64,000 nucleotides of DNA from Stropharia rugosoannulata (taxonomy: Eukaryota; Basidiomycota; Agaricomycetes; Agaricales; Strophariaceae), in contig JANCIK010000001.1 of assembly GCA_028532985.1 (NCBI GenBank), forward strand, positions 2,790,001 to 2,854,000. The letters are read 5' to 3'. Positions 11,308-23,481 of this stretch are shown here, one piece after another; the first letter of the stretch is position 1; every line of letters starts with the position of its first letter. Position numbers and translations under genes: made by a program. The notes beneath the pieces were generated by a model. The model did no database searches. It saw only the letters and a program-made list of their open reading frames with translations, and was not told the DNA's origin.

Positions 11308-12485
11308 GGAGAAATATAACCATATAAGTAGAAATGAGCAGCCAATGAGAACGCGGGAATTTATTGTATTATAGATAGATATGTAGATAGATAGATAGAT
11401 AAATAGATTCCAGAATAGTTATTCCCACCAAATTGAGACCAGTGAACATTTCGCATCGGATTCGCACATGTGGATAAATTTGAGATAAATGTCAGATACA
11501 TATGCATATAGAAATTATTAGGCATGTCGATTAAATTTTGATTGCCACACCCTTCAAGCTCTCAGCGTTCCTGAGTCAATCCTGAGTACTCTCTGCAGCA
11601 TGTAATCGGCATGTAATTGCTGGACGGTATGTATCACCAAAAAGTTAAACGATTTTATCACAGTACCCTTCGTTGGAAGAGCAAAGCTTCCGTCATACTT
11701 CTCATTGTTTCTACGTGTATGTGAATTTCACAGACACTACATGAAGTCTATCAGAAAGAATCAGAGCAGGACAGTCGTTCTCTGCAGGCTATGGCTTCGA
11801 TCATTCTGTTCGGGCAACCAATTAATTGGGTACACCCCGATAGAAGTGAATCAATTCCACTCAAGTGTCAGTTGGTAATGATGGAATTCTTCTATGCGCA
11901 CAGCCTTTTCGTACTTGCAAGCTTCTAATCTGTTAGGCGTAGAATTATATCGACTTCAGACTCCAACATATGTTTTAAAAAAGTATCACGGCGTTGTCAC
12001 GACGGCTTTCATTTGAGGTTTCATTTGAGGCCCACATTCAGCAACCTTCAAACCGGCTGGTATGCCCATTGGAGCATCTCAGCACATAGTGTCAGAACGA
12101 GGTCTCATTGACTTTGCGGGACAGTTCGCACATGTATATATATGTACATATGTACTAGTTCTGCTGTCGGACAGTGCCAAGGATGGCGAAAGTTATAAAT
12201 AGATTATTCCATCTTACAATGTGTCCGGAACGGTATCCCCTGGTGTTACTAACGTCCACATGAAAGATAAGAGTTAGGTCAAGTGAACGATCAGACCAGA
12301 TAAAACAACTGGTAGCTGTGCATAGAATTGCTTTATTCATATGGTAAAATACATAATAAATACTTGGTTCCTCGGACCGCTTGATACTGTATATACTAGT
12401 ATGTACAACCTACTGGAGATAAACGGCACCGTCTATAGTGTTACTAAACATATATATCTATACAATTTTACAGCTGTAACTGGCA
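11308..12485. other. AT-rich intergenic region with a GATA microsatellite
   Basis: No gene is recognisable on either strand. It contains a GATA/TAGA microsatellite (about 11366-11407) and a short alternating run of ATGTATATATATGTACATATGTAC type near 12130. The right end carries the 3' UTR of the Zn2Cys6 gene. Confidence 0.5.
11366..11407. repeat. GATA-type microsatellite
   Basis: An imperfect tandem array of GATA/TAGA units, interrupted by a TATGTAGA unit and ending in AATAGATT. It is a simple-sequence repeat in non-coding DNA. Confidence 0.8.
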
Positions 12486-13896
12486 TTACGAACGTCGCTG
12501 AGGCTCCCAAGTCATAAAAGAGTCATCCATTGCAGTGGGAGAGTTCGAAGTTGGCGTCATAACATCCCACGGCCTATTGGGAATGGGTCCTCGAAGGGAT
12601 GGAGGCGACATCCGCTGAGGGTACATTTGTGACGACTGATATCCCTGCATAGATGCTTGTACATGTTCGCCAGGGTTCGATGAGATGTCACTCAGTACAT
12701 TTCTGTAGATAAAGTCAACAAATATTCATAAACTTGACGAAGCTAGTACTGACGTTGTAAACGAGTCCAGCTCCGCTATTCTTTGTTGCAAGGGGCAAAA
12801 ACCTCCCATTTGATGGGTAGGTGAGCGACTGAGAACGTCTGCAGCCTTCCGCAATCGCAACGAAAGCTCCAGCATATTGTTATAGTTCGTCGAGTCATGG
12901 ATACAGCCACAGTGGCCTGCCGGCTTACCGCACATGGAATCTGGCATGTGAGCGAATCCCCCATCATGAACACCCATGGCACCTGGATAGTTCAAGAACA
13001 TAGACGTTAAGTCGTAGTCTTGGAGCTGTCCGTGGTTTACTACGCCTGCTGGGGAGAAGTATTCGTCTGTGGGCGTCAACAACCCTGGGGATGAACCGTT
13101 CATAGGCGAGCCGGGGCTAAAAGGCGAAGTCGAATGTGTCCTCCGGGGATCAGATGGTATCTGCAAGTGTATCGACGGTACACCATGACCTCCTGAAGAG
13201 TGCATGGAACCAGCACCGAGGGTGTCTCCTTTTTCCGATGAAGAGGACGAGGCAGGTGGCGAGGGAGGGTTAGATGGTCCAGCTCCTTCCATGGCACCGG
13301 GCGGTCGGGATTGCCACTTCTCCAGCTCTTCAGCAGGACTTGAAGAGTGAACCCAGCGAGGATGAGGCTTGTTCTTTAGCTATGTTTGTTATAATTACTT
13401 AGATGGTTGTGCCATTGAAATAACTGGATTATGCTTACTTCTCTAATAACACCTTCGAGCTCTGCTACTCGTTTGAGGAGCCTTGAGCTCTCGTCCTGCG
13501 CGTCTGTTCTCTGGCTCGGGTCGTCAACTTCATAAACGCACAGCCCTGTCTTTTAAAGAGTGAAAAGAGGAATCTTGCAAAGACCAAAAAAAATCACTCA
13601 CCAGGCCGAGCTGAGTGCAACGGGCACAAGCTGGGCGCTTCCTGTCGCACTGTAGACAGGTAGGTCAGTCAAGTTGTTATAACAAGAGAAGATAAGATCT
13701 CACCATGCGCTTGGATGTGTGGCAATTTAAACAAGATTGAGTAGTCCTGTTACGGCGCCTAGTAGGTTCCATCCATTAGCCCTTGGTGGATCCGTGTACT
13801 TGAGGGAATAACCAACCTCTTGCGATGATCGCCGTCTGGAGCAGGCGTTGAGTCGCCGAGATTTTTCTTCTTGCGAGTTGAAACTTCAGTAGACAT
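12486..13896 (-). CDS. Zn(2)-Cys(6) binuclear-cluster transcription factor
   Basis: This is a small GAL4-type nuclear regulator. Reading the minus strand from MSTEVSTRKKKN (13896), a basic region precedes the cluster QSCLNCHTSKRMC, then CDRKRPACARC and GLCVY. This gives the six cysteines in C-x2-C-x6-C-x(5-9)-C-x2-C-x6-C-like spacing. Short introns with GTGAGA, GTGAGT and GTAAGC donors split the cluster. A leucine-rich coiled-coil-like segment follows (RLLKRVAELEGVIREL). Then comes a long Ser/Pro/Gly-rich region with SPFSPGSPMNGSSPG, and a second CGKPAGHCGCIHD segment. The last exon ends in PQRRS before TAA at 12486. There is no large fungal-specific TF domain, so the protein is short for the class (about 390 residues). 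Target genes cannot be inferred. Confidence 0.8.
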
Positions 13897-16170
13897 GGCA
13901 ATGAGGGCTGTGGTTCTGACTATTTGAGTACTGCAAAATCGTTAGTGACATGTAGGTAGTTATATAGGTGCAGTACTTATTTGTTGTCATTATGATGTTT
14001 TAGGCTTGGCTCCCGATTTCTAGAATAGAATCAAAAAGGAATCTCGCCAAAGTTTTACGAGATCCAATCAAAGTCCCCACGCAAGCGAGCGATAAGTCTT
14101 AACCTTAGCTAATTTAAGTCTGCCATCCGACTAGTGGAAAACGCTCCGCAATCTCGGTGACTGAAGATCAAAATACATACAGTACGTGAGAAAGAAATCG
14201 AGCTTGGCACACGGGTGTCTTCTCCACAACCACCTTCATCGGATGTGGACCGGAAACAGCTGCTGAGACAGCGAGACCATTACGACATCGGACACAAAAG
14301 CCAGGCCGTTGTCGACCACGAAAAGGCAGGGTAGATCCAATACACGGATCTTGTTCCACAGTCCTCAATCCCGAGGTTGGGTATCCAAATCAAGTTGTGA
14401 GCCCAGCAGAACAAAGATCCTGATTTGTAAAAAGCAGGCTTGACAGACACAACCTGAATTTTTCTGGAAGGGTATACATAAGTCTGACTGCCACATTGGA
14501 AAGCTCGATGAATCAACTATGACACTCAGCTAAGAGACATCACTCACGAGTCACCAGTCAATGTTCAATGAAGCGAAACTTGCATTTGAACCAGAAAGCC
14601 GTAATCTCAATAAGTCACGGATTTAGTCGCATTAGTTCTTCGTAGCTTTGACATTTGGGTCGGTAAGGCTGTGTACTTCCAACTTCGACTGAGTTCGTGA
14701 TTCGAGAACCTTACGGTTGTATCTATGCCAAATCGCACGTCTACACGGACAGAATGGAGAAGTCGGTTAAATAAGAAGATGAACTAGCACTATGTCTGAC
14801 AAAAGTGAGTGAGACTTGTCAGTGGAAGTCGCTACCTTTCATAAACACTGACCTTCGATTTCACTCGGAGTTGGGGCAGAGTCCGATGTACGCTAATGTA
14901 CGATGCGGTAGGTGGCGTTTTTTGGCTTTCTGGCTTGGCATGCTCAATTTGGCAAGATCGAGGAATCCTATATACATTTTGGCAGGTGGTAATGGTTTTA
15001 ATTGGGTGGCCGTGAATACTTGGTGAATACAATAACTTGAAAGAAAATGAGAATTGGACGGATGCCAATAGAAAGGCGTATTCTATCATGGCAAGCACGG
15101 AAGAGTAGACTACGTGTAGACATTGGCAAGTTCCTATCATAGTTAGCCGTGTAATGATTACCGGGCAGTATAGCTCTGTGTAGTACTCTACTATCAGACG
15201 TAGTACTTGTAAGTACGCAATGGAACAGTAACGTTCATTGACGGTTACTTAAACATCGAAACCACTGAAATTGAGAGCATATCTAAAATATCTGAATAAA
15301 GTCTTGTACTAATTGTCACTGAACATCCGACCAAGTGTCCTAACTGACGTGGGTCAATCATGGACTTTTAATTACAAAGGGACCACACATACTATGTTAT
15401 AGCCAAATACTAGATTAAGTACTTTTAGTCGCCAACCGATCTCTGACGCCGCAGAGAGTTTATGGTCAGTCGAGGTCCTTGCATACTTATATAATCGCAT
15501 ATACTCCTTTTTATCTGGGGCATGAACATATACAAACAAGATTTGAAATAAATATAACAGAAAACACATATGTATAAATTCTTACAGGAGCCTCCTGTTT
15601 AATGAAGGGCTTTCCGAAATGGCCAGTGGCATCTTTATGCTGTGTATGCCATGCTTAGGCTCAATCGGCAGGCATGTCTACTGATATGAGATATTTATTT
15701 CCAGGACGTCGGAACAGTCAGCGGGCATGCGCCGAGGAACGTTTAATATCTTTATTTCAATTCAACGAGCCCTTTTGGCGTATGAAGTCCCATTGGAATC
15801 GAGGATGCATCAGACTCAAACGTACTTGGTAGAAGGCGGCTCTTGAGCATAGAATCATATAAAATAGTACATAGCTGTGAAATGCAAACGAAATGCTTGA
15901 ATCGAAGTGTACGTAACCATTTCATCATCATATAAAATACAGTCCATAAAGGTAGTAGACTGAGAGAAGTAATAGATCCATTCTTTCACATCGGAAAATG
16001 GAGATGTGGTACTTACGGCGCTCAGCTACGGCCAACATAAAGTCGCATACTGCACAGCACCTTGAAGCACGGATACTAGATAATAGTGCATTACTAGAAC
16101 ATTCAAGACCGCCTTGTAGATGAAGACAACTTTGCAAAACGATGAATAGAGGCTGTAAAGAGTGCAATGT
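13897..16170. other. long intergenic region, no gene recognised
   Basis: About 2.3 kb lies between the Zn2Cys6 start and the end of the carrier-like gene. Open frames at 14168-14516 and 14805-15140 overlap on opposite strands and lack domains and splice structure. The left part should be the promoter and 5' UTR of the transcription factor, since long leaders are common for fungal regulators. The right part is the 3' region of the carrier gene. No mobile-element ends were found. Confidence 0.45.
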
Positions 16171-17445
16171 TTATGCAAATGTGCTGGCGAGCCCACCAAG
16201 GAGGGTGATCCACCAAGCTCGGTACAGTGTCATCACGCCTTCTTCGTCAATTATACGTTTCGCGCAGTCAACCAAACCGAAATACGGATCACCTTCATGG
16301 CGAAGTCTGTAACAAGATGAGCAATATTATATAGTTTGTGTCTAAAAAGCACTTGCCCAATAACGTCTTCATCCGTACCAGAATATTCCTCTGCATCTTG
16401 AGCATCACCGTCAACCTCTTGTGAAACCGAGTTGTATTCGGCAGAGGCATGGTTCCGTTGGATTGCCAAGCGTGTTGCAATTACCTCTAGAGGTGTCAGT
16501 ACCACGACCGAGGCAAAAAGGAAAACAAGATAGATGGCCAATTTCCAAAGGGAGATGTCGGAGGGACCCAAGATGGGCTGCGATGCCTTTGGAAGCAGCA
16601 GCCGCCTTAGTGGACCTAAGAATAGAACAATGACGAGTATATGGCATGTCTCAGCAAACATCAGCCCAGGAGTCATATACAGAATCCATGGGCGGCGACG
16701 TTCAGTTGGAGTAAGCAAAACACGCAGTGATCCCATGAGGTCAAAATATGATAATTTTTTCGGTGTAGTGACCGCCCTGAGTGTCCAAATCAACGGCTTT
16801 AATTAAGCAATCAGAAAGAGAAGCATATACTTACTTACCGGTACGTTAGGATAGATGTCGGCAAGGATATGACAAGCATCGCAAGGCTATAAAACAGCGT
16901 GCCCTATCCATTACAATATATGAGGCAGGTTTGAAGGGTAAAATGAATGGGAAATATATACCAGCACTCCGGACTCCGGGGCTCTATATTTTCCATGTCG
17001 TGGATGTTCAGTGTCCACCGCTAAAAGAATAACTACGCTGACGACGAGGGTGCTGATTGCGGTGGGCACTGTTCATACGTAAGCATAAGCCATTATTTAA
17101 TAGGGCAGAGACTTCGGGGGCTACATACTTAGGCCTTTATAAAGACCAGACACACCCTGTGCCGGTTCCAACGGTTATATATCACAGAACACGTTGTGTT
17201 CGCAAAGCGCTCACCTCAATTTGATATACTCTTGCAAACATTTGAAAGTAGGAACTAACCACAGGGCCGGTATGTGCGACTGCCCCACCTTCCGAATCGA
17301 GACGAAGTGCTTTGGGGTTGTAGTTTGCTCTAAAGCGAACAAGGACACCTGTTAGGGGAACGACGACACCCAAAGAAATGGCCATGGCGACAACTAAGAC
17401 GGCGACGGGAGGCGGAGGCCCCGTAATTGCTTCGTCTGATGACAT
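16171..17445 (-). CDS. mitochondrial-carrier-like membrane protein (SLC25 fold)
   Basis: Several hydrophobic segments alternate with carrier-type loops. The N-terminus (MSSDEAITGPPPP) leads into a first helix ending PLTGVLVRFRANYNPKAL, a degenerate form of the carrier signature. A later repeat has TPLEVIATRLAIQR, closer to P-x-[DE]-x-x-[KR]. The last repeat ends in the typical matrix-loop pattern FGLVDCAKRIIDEEG followed by YRAWWITLLGG and a stop at 16171-16173. These features suggest an inner-mitochondrial-membrane transporter. The substrate cannot be told, and weak signatures in the first repeat hint at a divergent member. One intron (16307-16356) uses a GC donor (GCAAGT) with a normal CAG acceptor. 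Skipping it would break the reading frame of the last carrier repeat. Confidence 0.6.
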
Positions 17446-18111
17446 GCTGAAGTAGCACGAACTGGGTGTTCACAATAACCAGCAGGAGGGGTCCCAAGAA
17501 TTGAGAGAGAGTCCTTGAAGAGTATAATGACTGCGGATGGTAAGAGACAAGTAGGCACTGATGCTCTGCGGCCTGAATGTCATTGCATTGCTCTCGGCAG
17601 CTGTGCCGACACAGGTGGCTGTGTTAGCTTCGACGTTCAAACACATCATCCAAAATCAAATCATCCAACTTGTCCAACTTGTATTCAATCGTTCAATCTT
17701 GGTTCAAGCCAAGTTCAAGCTGGTTTTGAGTCAGCGTGGCCACAAGATGTCAAACGAAGGCACAAAATTTTGCGGCTTCTGAGTGAAAATGTGTGAAGTA
17801 AAGGGAATGATAATTTGCAGTGATAATAGATAATAGTAGTAAATGAGGAAACAGATCCTGCAGCTATCGCGCAGCAATCATATAATCATTTAAGTACTTA
17901 AATAGTCGAAGAAGAAAGTCCTTGCAAAGGCATTCCTCGTTGATTCCTCGAACTTGGAGTGAACCACAGAATGCGAACCATGCCCCTTGATTTGATTCTC
18001 CGACCAGAGGCCAATCAACTTGCCGCTCTTGGCTTGCAACTAGCACCATCGTCTATTCTGCCTTGACCTTCATTTCGATATCTCCTCCACTCATTATCGG
18101 GCTCACTATTC
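17446..18111. promoter_or_regulatory. divergent promoter region between carrier-like and Fun30-like genes
   Basis: The two flanking genes point away from each other, so this 666-bp interval should carry both promoters. It contains a stretch of short imperfect repeats of the CCAACTTGT/TTCAATC type around 17660-17720. I see no clear TATA box. Open frames here are short and domain-free. Confidence 0.5.
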
Positions 18112-21100
18112 ATGTTATCTGCTAGCGAGTCAAAAGCAGAGAATAAAGTCTGTTCTTTCTTCACCGGCTATATATGCGTGGCTCACGATATTCCTATTAA
18201 CATATTACTCCAGCGTCAAGCATTAGAGCAACTAAGGTTTAACAAAAATCGCATTGCAAATCGACTCCAGGCCTCGTCCTTAGCGCCGCCACCATCCTCT
18301 GACGCCCCCAGTCAACTTCCTTACCCTACGCCACCCACTCAGTCGAGAGATGCTACCATTTCTTCTCGTTTTTTCCCCTCCACGCCGTCATCTTTCGGCA
18401 ACGTTCTTGTTCCAAGTTCAAGTCCACTTGCCTCAGAAACCACGTCTATGAAGCCATATCAACCTTATGGACTTGCTATTCGTCCTGAACCTTCATCATC
18501 TTCCATTTCCGTGCATACCGGGGGGTGGACGCAAAATAAGAGCACCCTCCCCGATCCATTGACTGCGCCGAGCGGCCTTGCTTTTACCGAAACGTCATTT
18601 CACGCGACTTTACGACGCCAACGGAATGGAGACGAAACGTCGAGCCATACAGAGGCACCCCAGCGCAAAAGAATCAATCGTGGCACATCGCACGACGCGT
18701 TACGCGTATCAGAATCGCTTTTGCCCCCGCACGCGACAGGCCTGGGGCTGCAACAACTTGATGATACAATCGGAGATGATACTATGTCTATATCGTCAGA
18801 CGACTCCCTCCCTGACCCTAGCCAATTGCTCGCCGGCCCTTCAAAACCCCGTTTGATGAAAGCTCCATCAAGTCCAATACAGAACATGCCTGCCTCCTCC
18901 TCCGTTCCTCCCCAAGATAAGGAGTTCATTAGCTTTCGAATAATGAATCCTATGGAAACACCTGTTCGTGTCCAAGCCGCTTGGACACAAGCAGGACGAA
19001 ACCCGGCCAAAGCTGCTAGGTTCCTCGCTGACCCGGCGTGGTCGCCGAGCATACAGGCATCGCCATCTACTTATGACTCTGCCAATGTTGGCAGAATTAA
19101 AGAAGTAGATGATGTCATCAAAGCCCAACGAGTAGCTAATAAGGAGAAAGGAAAACGATCCATGATTTATGCCAACCGACCAATATTGGATAATAAAACA
19201 CCAACGACGCCCACTGCTACCAAAAATATCATTGATCATTCTGTCTCTGTGCCTGCTACCCCTGCTTCTCCTATAACGCCAGCCATCAAGGCCCCTTCGA
19301 GGAAGCGTGTCAAGAAGCTAGTCATCGATTCAGAACCCGAGTCCGGCTATGGAGACTCAGACGATGACTCTCGGTCATCCAAACAACAACGAACAGAGAA
19401 CACTCATGAGCTAAGGGCATTGGAATACTTGAATACCTCAGGCCCTGATGCCTTGCAAGAATTAACGGGTGAGTGATCACAGGTCTGAGTTTAAAAAACA
19501 ATGGTCCTTAAAGTCTCATGCTCTTGACAAGGATGCACTTCGGAGCAAGCTGCAGCAATCATTGAACTTCGTCCATTCGATTCCACTGATGACGTCAGGT
19601 CTAAACTTGGCCAGGGGAAGAAAAAAGCAGGCCTAAACGGCCTTACTGCTCGCATGTTTGATGATTGTTCAGAGATGCTTAAGGGCTATGGTGCCGTTGA
19701 TTCAGTTCTAGAAGACTGTGAACGTATTGGAGCTACTCTTCGAGCAACAATTTCTTCTTGGAATACGGACCATTCTGATCTTGCTGAAACGGTTGATGAT
19801 GGAGCCTTGAATCTGATATCCATGAGGAGTATTTCGAAGCGAAAGACTCAGAGTTACTTAACGACTCAACCAAAGTTACTTAACAAAAATATTTCATTGA
19901 AAGAATACCAACTTCTGGGTGTTAACTGGCTCAATCTTTTGTACCGCAGTAATCTAAGCTGCATTCTTGCCGATGAAATGGGTACGTATCAAAGTTCCTA
20001 ATTTTCTTCAACGACGTTAATTTCATCTAGGACTTGGCAAAACTATTCAAGTCATAAGCTTCCTTGCCCACCTCAAAGAACAGGGCCGGCAGGGACCACA
20101 CCTTGTGGTAGTGCCGTACGTTATTACATGCTTTTTACACAATTTTACTCATGACCCTGCAGATCCTCCACTCTAGAGAACTGGTGCAGAGAGTTCGCAC
20201 GTTTTGCCCCCTCCATTGAAGTTCAAACGTACTATGCCGACAAAAATCAACGACCTATGCTCCGCCAAACCCTTCTTGACACACAAAGATGCCAGAGCAA
20301 GACGTCAGAAGGCTGGGAAGTTTTGATCACGACTTACAATTTGGCGCAAGGCGATGATCGGGATCGGAAGTTTTTCCGGAAGCTTGACTGGGATGTGCGT
20401 TGTACATTATTAACCTTTGTCTTTATCTGACAAAAAATTGCGTTGGAAGTGTTGTGTATATGACGAAGGTCACGTTCTGAAGAATTTCCAGTCTCAACGA
20501 TATCAATCATTGTTGAAGTTTGGTTCCCGATGGCGATTACTGCTAACTGGGACACCGTTGCAAAACAACCTCCAAGAACTTGTCGTAAGTATTACATGGC
20601 AGTATAAACCTTTCGTTGTGTATTTACAAATTCTTATAGTCCTTACTGAACTTCATACTACCTAAGCAATTTGCCGGTTCTATTGACTCGCTTCGTGCTA
20701 TATTCAAAGTCAAAGGAGACACCAAAATTACCCTTCTTTCTCAAGAGCGTATTTCGAGGGCCAAGAAAATGATGACGCCTTTCGTTCTTCGACGACGGAA
20801 AGATCAGGTACTGTATTTTAGTTTTTATATATGTTCTTCTCGCTAATCTAAAACTCAGGTGCTGAAAGACCTTCCTAACAAGACGGAGCGTATTGAATGG
20901 TGTGATATGACTGACCTTCAACGTACAATATATCGGGAAGCGCTGCAACGATCTCGCAAAACCGTGCTCGACGCACCAGTTGATGAAACCGCGACGTCTG
21001 CCTCTACCAAATCCAAGAAATCAAAAGCCGCCTCCAAACCAAAGGAAAAAGTGTACGCAGAAAACAGTTCCAATGTTTTGATGGATCTCAGGAAGGCCGC

Positions 21101-22118
21101 TTCGCATCCAATGCTCTTTCGCACAAGGTTCACTGATGAAGCACTGACTGGCATTACCAAGCAGCTGCTGAAAGAGCCTGACTTCAGGAAACGGGGGGCG
21201 GTCTTTGATTTAGTAAAGGAAGACATGTCGGTAATGACGGATTCGGAGCTGCAAGTATTCGTCGCATCGTATAAGGTCAGTATGTGCACACGTTCAAAAA
21301 TTATGTGACTCAAGGTTATCGCAGTCGACTCAGAAATATCTTCAAGAAAAGGAATGTTATGTAGACGCCGGGAAAGTGAAAGTGCTTCTGGAGCTCCTTA
21401 CCGAGTACTCCCGGCAAGGACGAAAGGTCTTGATATTCTCTCAAGTAGGCATTGACAGTTGATTATAGTCAGCCTACCTGTATGCTAACAAGTCTTCCCT
21501 ATTCGCAGTTTACCCAAATCCTGGATATACTTCAAGTCATATTAGAACATCATGACTACAAATTCCTAGTTCTCACAGGAAGTACCCCCGTTGATGTCCG
21601 CCAGAGTCTGGTGGATGATTTCACGGAGGACGATTCAATAACCGTATTTCTTTTATCGACGAAAGCCGGGGGTGAGCATATTTCTGCATTATATGATATA
21701 ATTTAACATTGAAATGCATTGTCAGGCATGGGGATCAACTTGACAGCAGCATCCGTTGTGATAATGTATGTTTGTTGTTCTCACCTTGCTCCTATATCAT
21801 CGCTGACTCTATGTGCTTAGGTTCGACCAAGATTTCAACCCTCACAACGATCGACAAGCCCAGGACAGAGCTTATCGAATAGGTCAAAAGCGAGATGTAG
21901 AAGTGGTGAAGCTCATATCTAGGGGAACCATAGAAGAAGACATGCTTCGTCTCGGGGAAACTAAACTCGCCCTTGATGAAGCGGTTGCTGGAGATACTGA
22001 CGAGAAGGAAGAAAGCGCTCCCGAGCGGGCGATGAAGATCTCGTTGATGAATGTTCTGAGGCAGCAATTTGAACGGGAGCAAACAGATAAATTGATAACA
22101 TCATCGCGGCCCCCATAG
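18112..22118 (+). CDS. SNF2-family ATP-dependent chromatin remodeller, Fun30/SMARCAD1 type
   Basis: Fun30-type remodellers act on nucleosomes in heterochromatin and at DNA-end resection. The N-terminal exon (18112-19476) is long, Ser/Pro-rich and disordered with basic patches. After an intron, a conserved pre-helicase region (about 19540-19800) reads [21 protein letters not shown]. The ATPase core begins with [12 protein letters not shown] and continues through ADEMG/LGKTIQ (P-loop, split by an intron), YDEGHVLKN (motif II) and [10 protein letters not shown] (motif III). The second lobe has LSTKAGGMGINLT and the final [17 protein letters not shown] (about 21850-21900). DEGH instead of DEAH is the form I know from Fun30/SMARCAD1. 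The protein ends [15 protein letters not shown]. The first residues are unsure: an intron may begin just after the first Met codons. Confidence 0.88.
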
Positions 22119-22268
22119 TTTGTTGTACCGTCACTACTTGGGAATCATACATTTGGACAATCCCATTAGACTTCTAAATTAAACGGATGCATCTATCATA
22201 ATGTGTAATTTTATTATTCCCCATTATTTAGAAATGCGTTTTTGAATACATATATTTCGGTACTTGTA

Positions 22269-23026
22269 TCATGAAGCAAAAACGGATAACCCTCTTATTA
22301 GTCTGTCTACACTGGCTCTAAAATATTCGTTGTCTATGCCTTGCTCGCGGGAGTCCATCCTCACCAAGGGGTTTCGCACGACATATTCAAGAAAAGGTCC
22401 AACATATATTTGACGTAGAACGAAGCGCAATGAATCTGTTTTAGGATCGCTGAGCATAACAAACTTGTAGCCCGAGATTGTCTCGAATAGATGCAACTTG
22501 TACGCAGAGGTGCGGTAGTTAACAAATTGTTCATCTCTGCTTGCAAACATGAGCTGAGCCAAAAATTATCTAGAATCAAAACATACCGGCCAGACAGCTT
22601 CTTGATCATATTTCGCAGCGATATGACGACGCCATATACCAGTTTTGCTTCTTCATCAAACGGCAATCCTGTGCTTGTCGCTCCTGCTGCCGGTCCAGAT
22701 GTTTGTGCCGTTGGGTTCTGATGATTGAGATTGGTATTTAGAGCCACTACTACTCCTGTGCTAGACGATAAAGTATTCCGGGGACTGTTAAACCCAGATG
22801 ATGCGACCGCGTTCCCTTCTACGGCTGGTTGCGGAGTTGTAGAGACTGCTTGACAGACTGCAGGAAGAATGCCTCCTTCCACAGCCAGTTTGGGGCGCTT
22901 TGACCGATGCCAGTCCTGGTAATAAACACAGATACAATGCCTAATTGTTTGCCATCATTACCTCTCAGTATGATATTGGTCCACATGCACGTACCTGTCA
23001 TAGATATAAAGACTATGAATTGTCAT
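22269..23026 (-). CDS. BET5: TRAPP complex subunit Bet5/TRAPPC1
   Basis: This is a small longin-fold subunit of TRAPP, the Rab exchange factor for ER-Golgi traffic. The start exon reads MTIHSLYIYDR and splices to DWHRSKRPKLAVEGG, the hallmark N-terminus of Bet5. After a Ser/Thr/Ala-rich insert of about 60 residues, the core has PFDEEAKLVYGVVISLRNM, then YKLHLFETISGYKFVMLSDP and LRQIYVGPFLEYVVRNPL. The C-terminus is RLIRGLSVFAS with the stop at 22269. The insert between the first strands is longer than in yeast but fits other fungal homologues. The gene converges with the Fun30-type gene, with only about 150 bp between stops. Confidence 0.88.
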
Positions 23027-23481
23027 TGTACAGTGAAGTCAAGTATCGATGAGCGCGCGACCCTCCTGAGCAACTCCTGAGCCTATTGTTCTCAAACTGT
23101 TCTGTATATCAACAAGTATATCCAAAGTATATCAGAGAGCGAGTACATTAACAAAGCATAAATAAAAAGACCTGGAATATCACGGAGCTTGTTGGGAGAT
23201 AGAGACAGAATACAACCACACAGAGAATGTATTTGTGGGCTGTTACAAGGCTGTTGTTATCTCTCAAAGGTTAGCAGCCGTCTCCGAAGTTAAATGGTGC
23301 GAGCGGAAGGGTTATATTATTTGGTTTTGTTACTTATGTGACTGAATAAGTCCTTGAGCCTGATTGGTTACTTAGAATACTTACTTGCTGCTCAATCACC
23401 AATCGCGTGGGCTGGAAGAGGTCTAAAGGTCTTGTCTGGAGCGCGTATATTGTCTTCTTCAAAAGGCCCTGTCCCATTACA
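23027..23481. promoter_or_regulatory. divergent promoter between TRAPPC1 and Hda1-type genes
   Basis: These 455 bp separate the starts of two oppositely directed genes and should hold both promoters. The sequence is AT-rich with no strong TATA box. The open frame upstream of 23482 is continuous with the deacetylase frame (Met at 23407), but its residues look like leader rather than conserved protein. Confidence 0.5.

Noticed and set aside
14168..15140. Small overlapping open frames in the long intergenic region
   Set aside because: They occur on both strands in the same place, without domains, introns or composition like coding sequence.
18600..19239. Minus-strand open frames across the Fun30-type N-terminal exon
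   Set aside because: They are shadows of the long plus-strand exon that leads into a complete SNF2 core.
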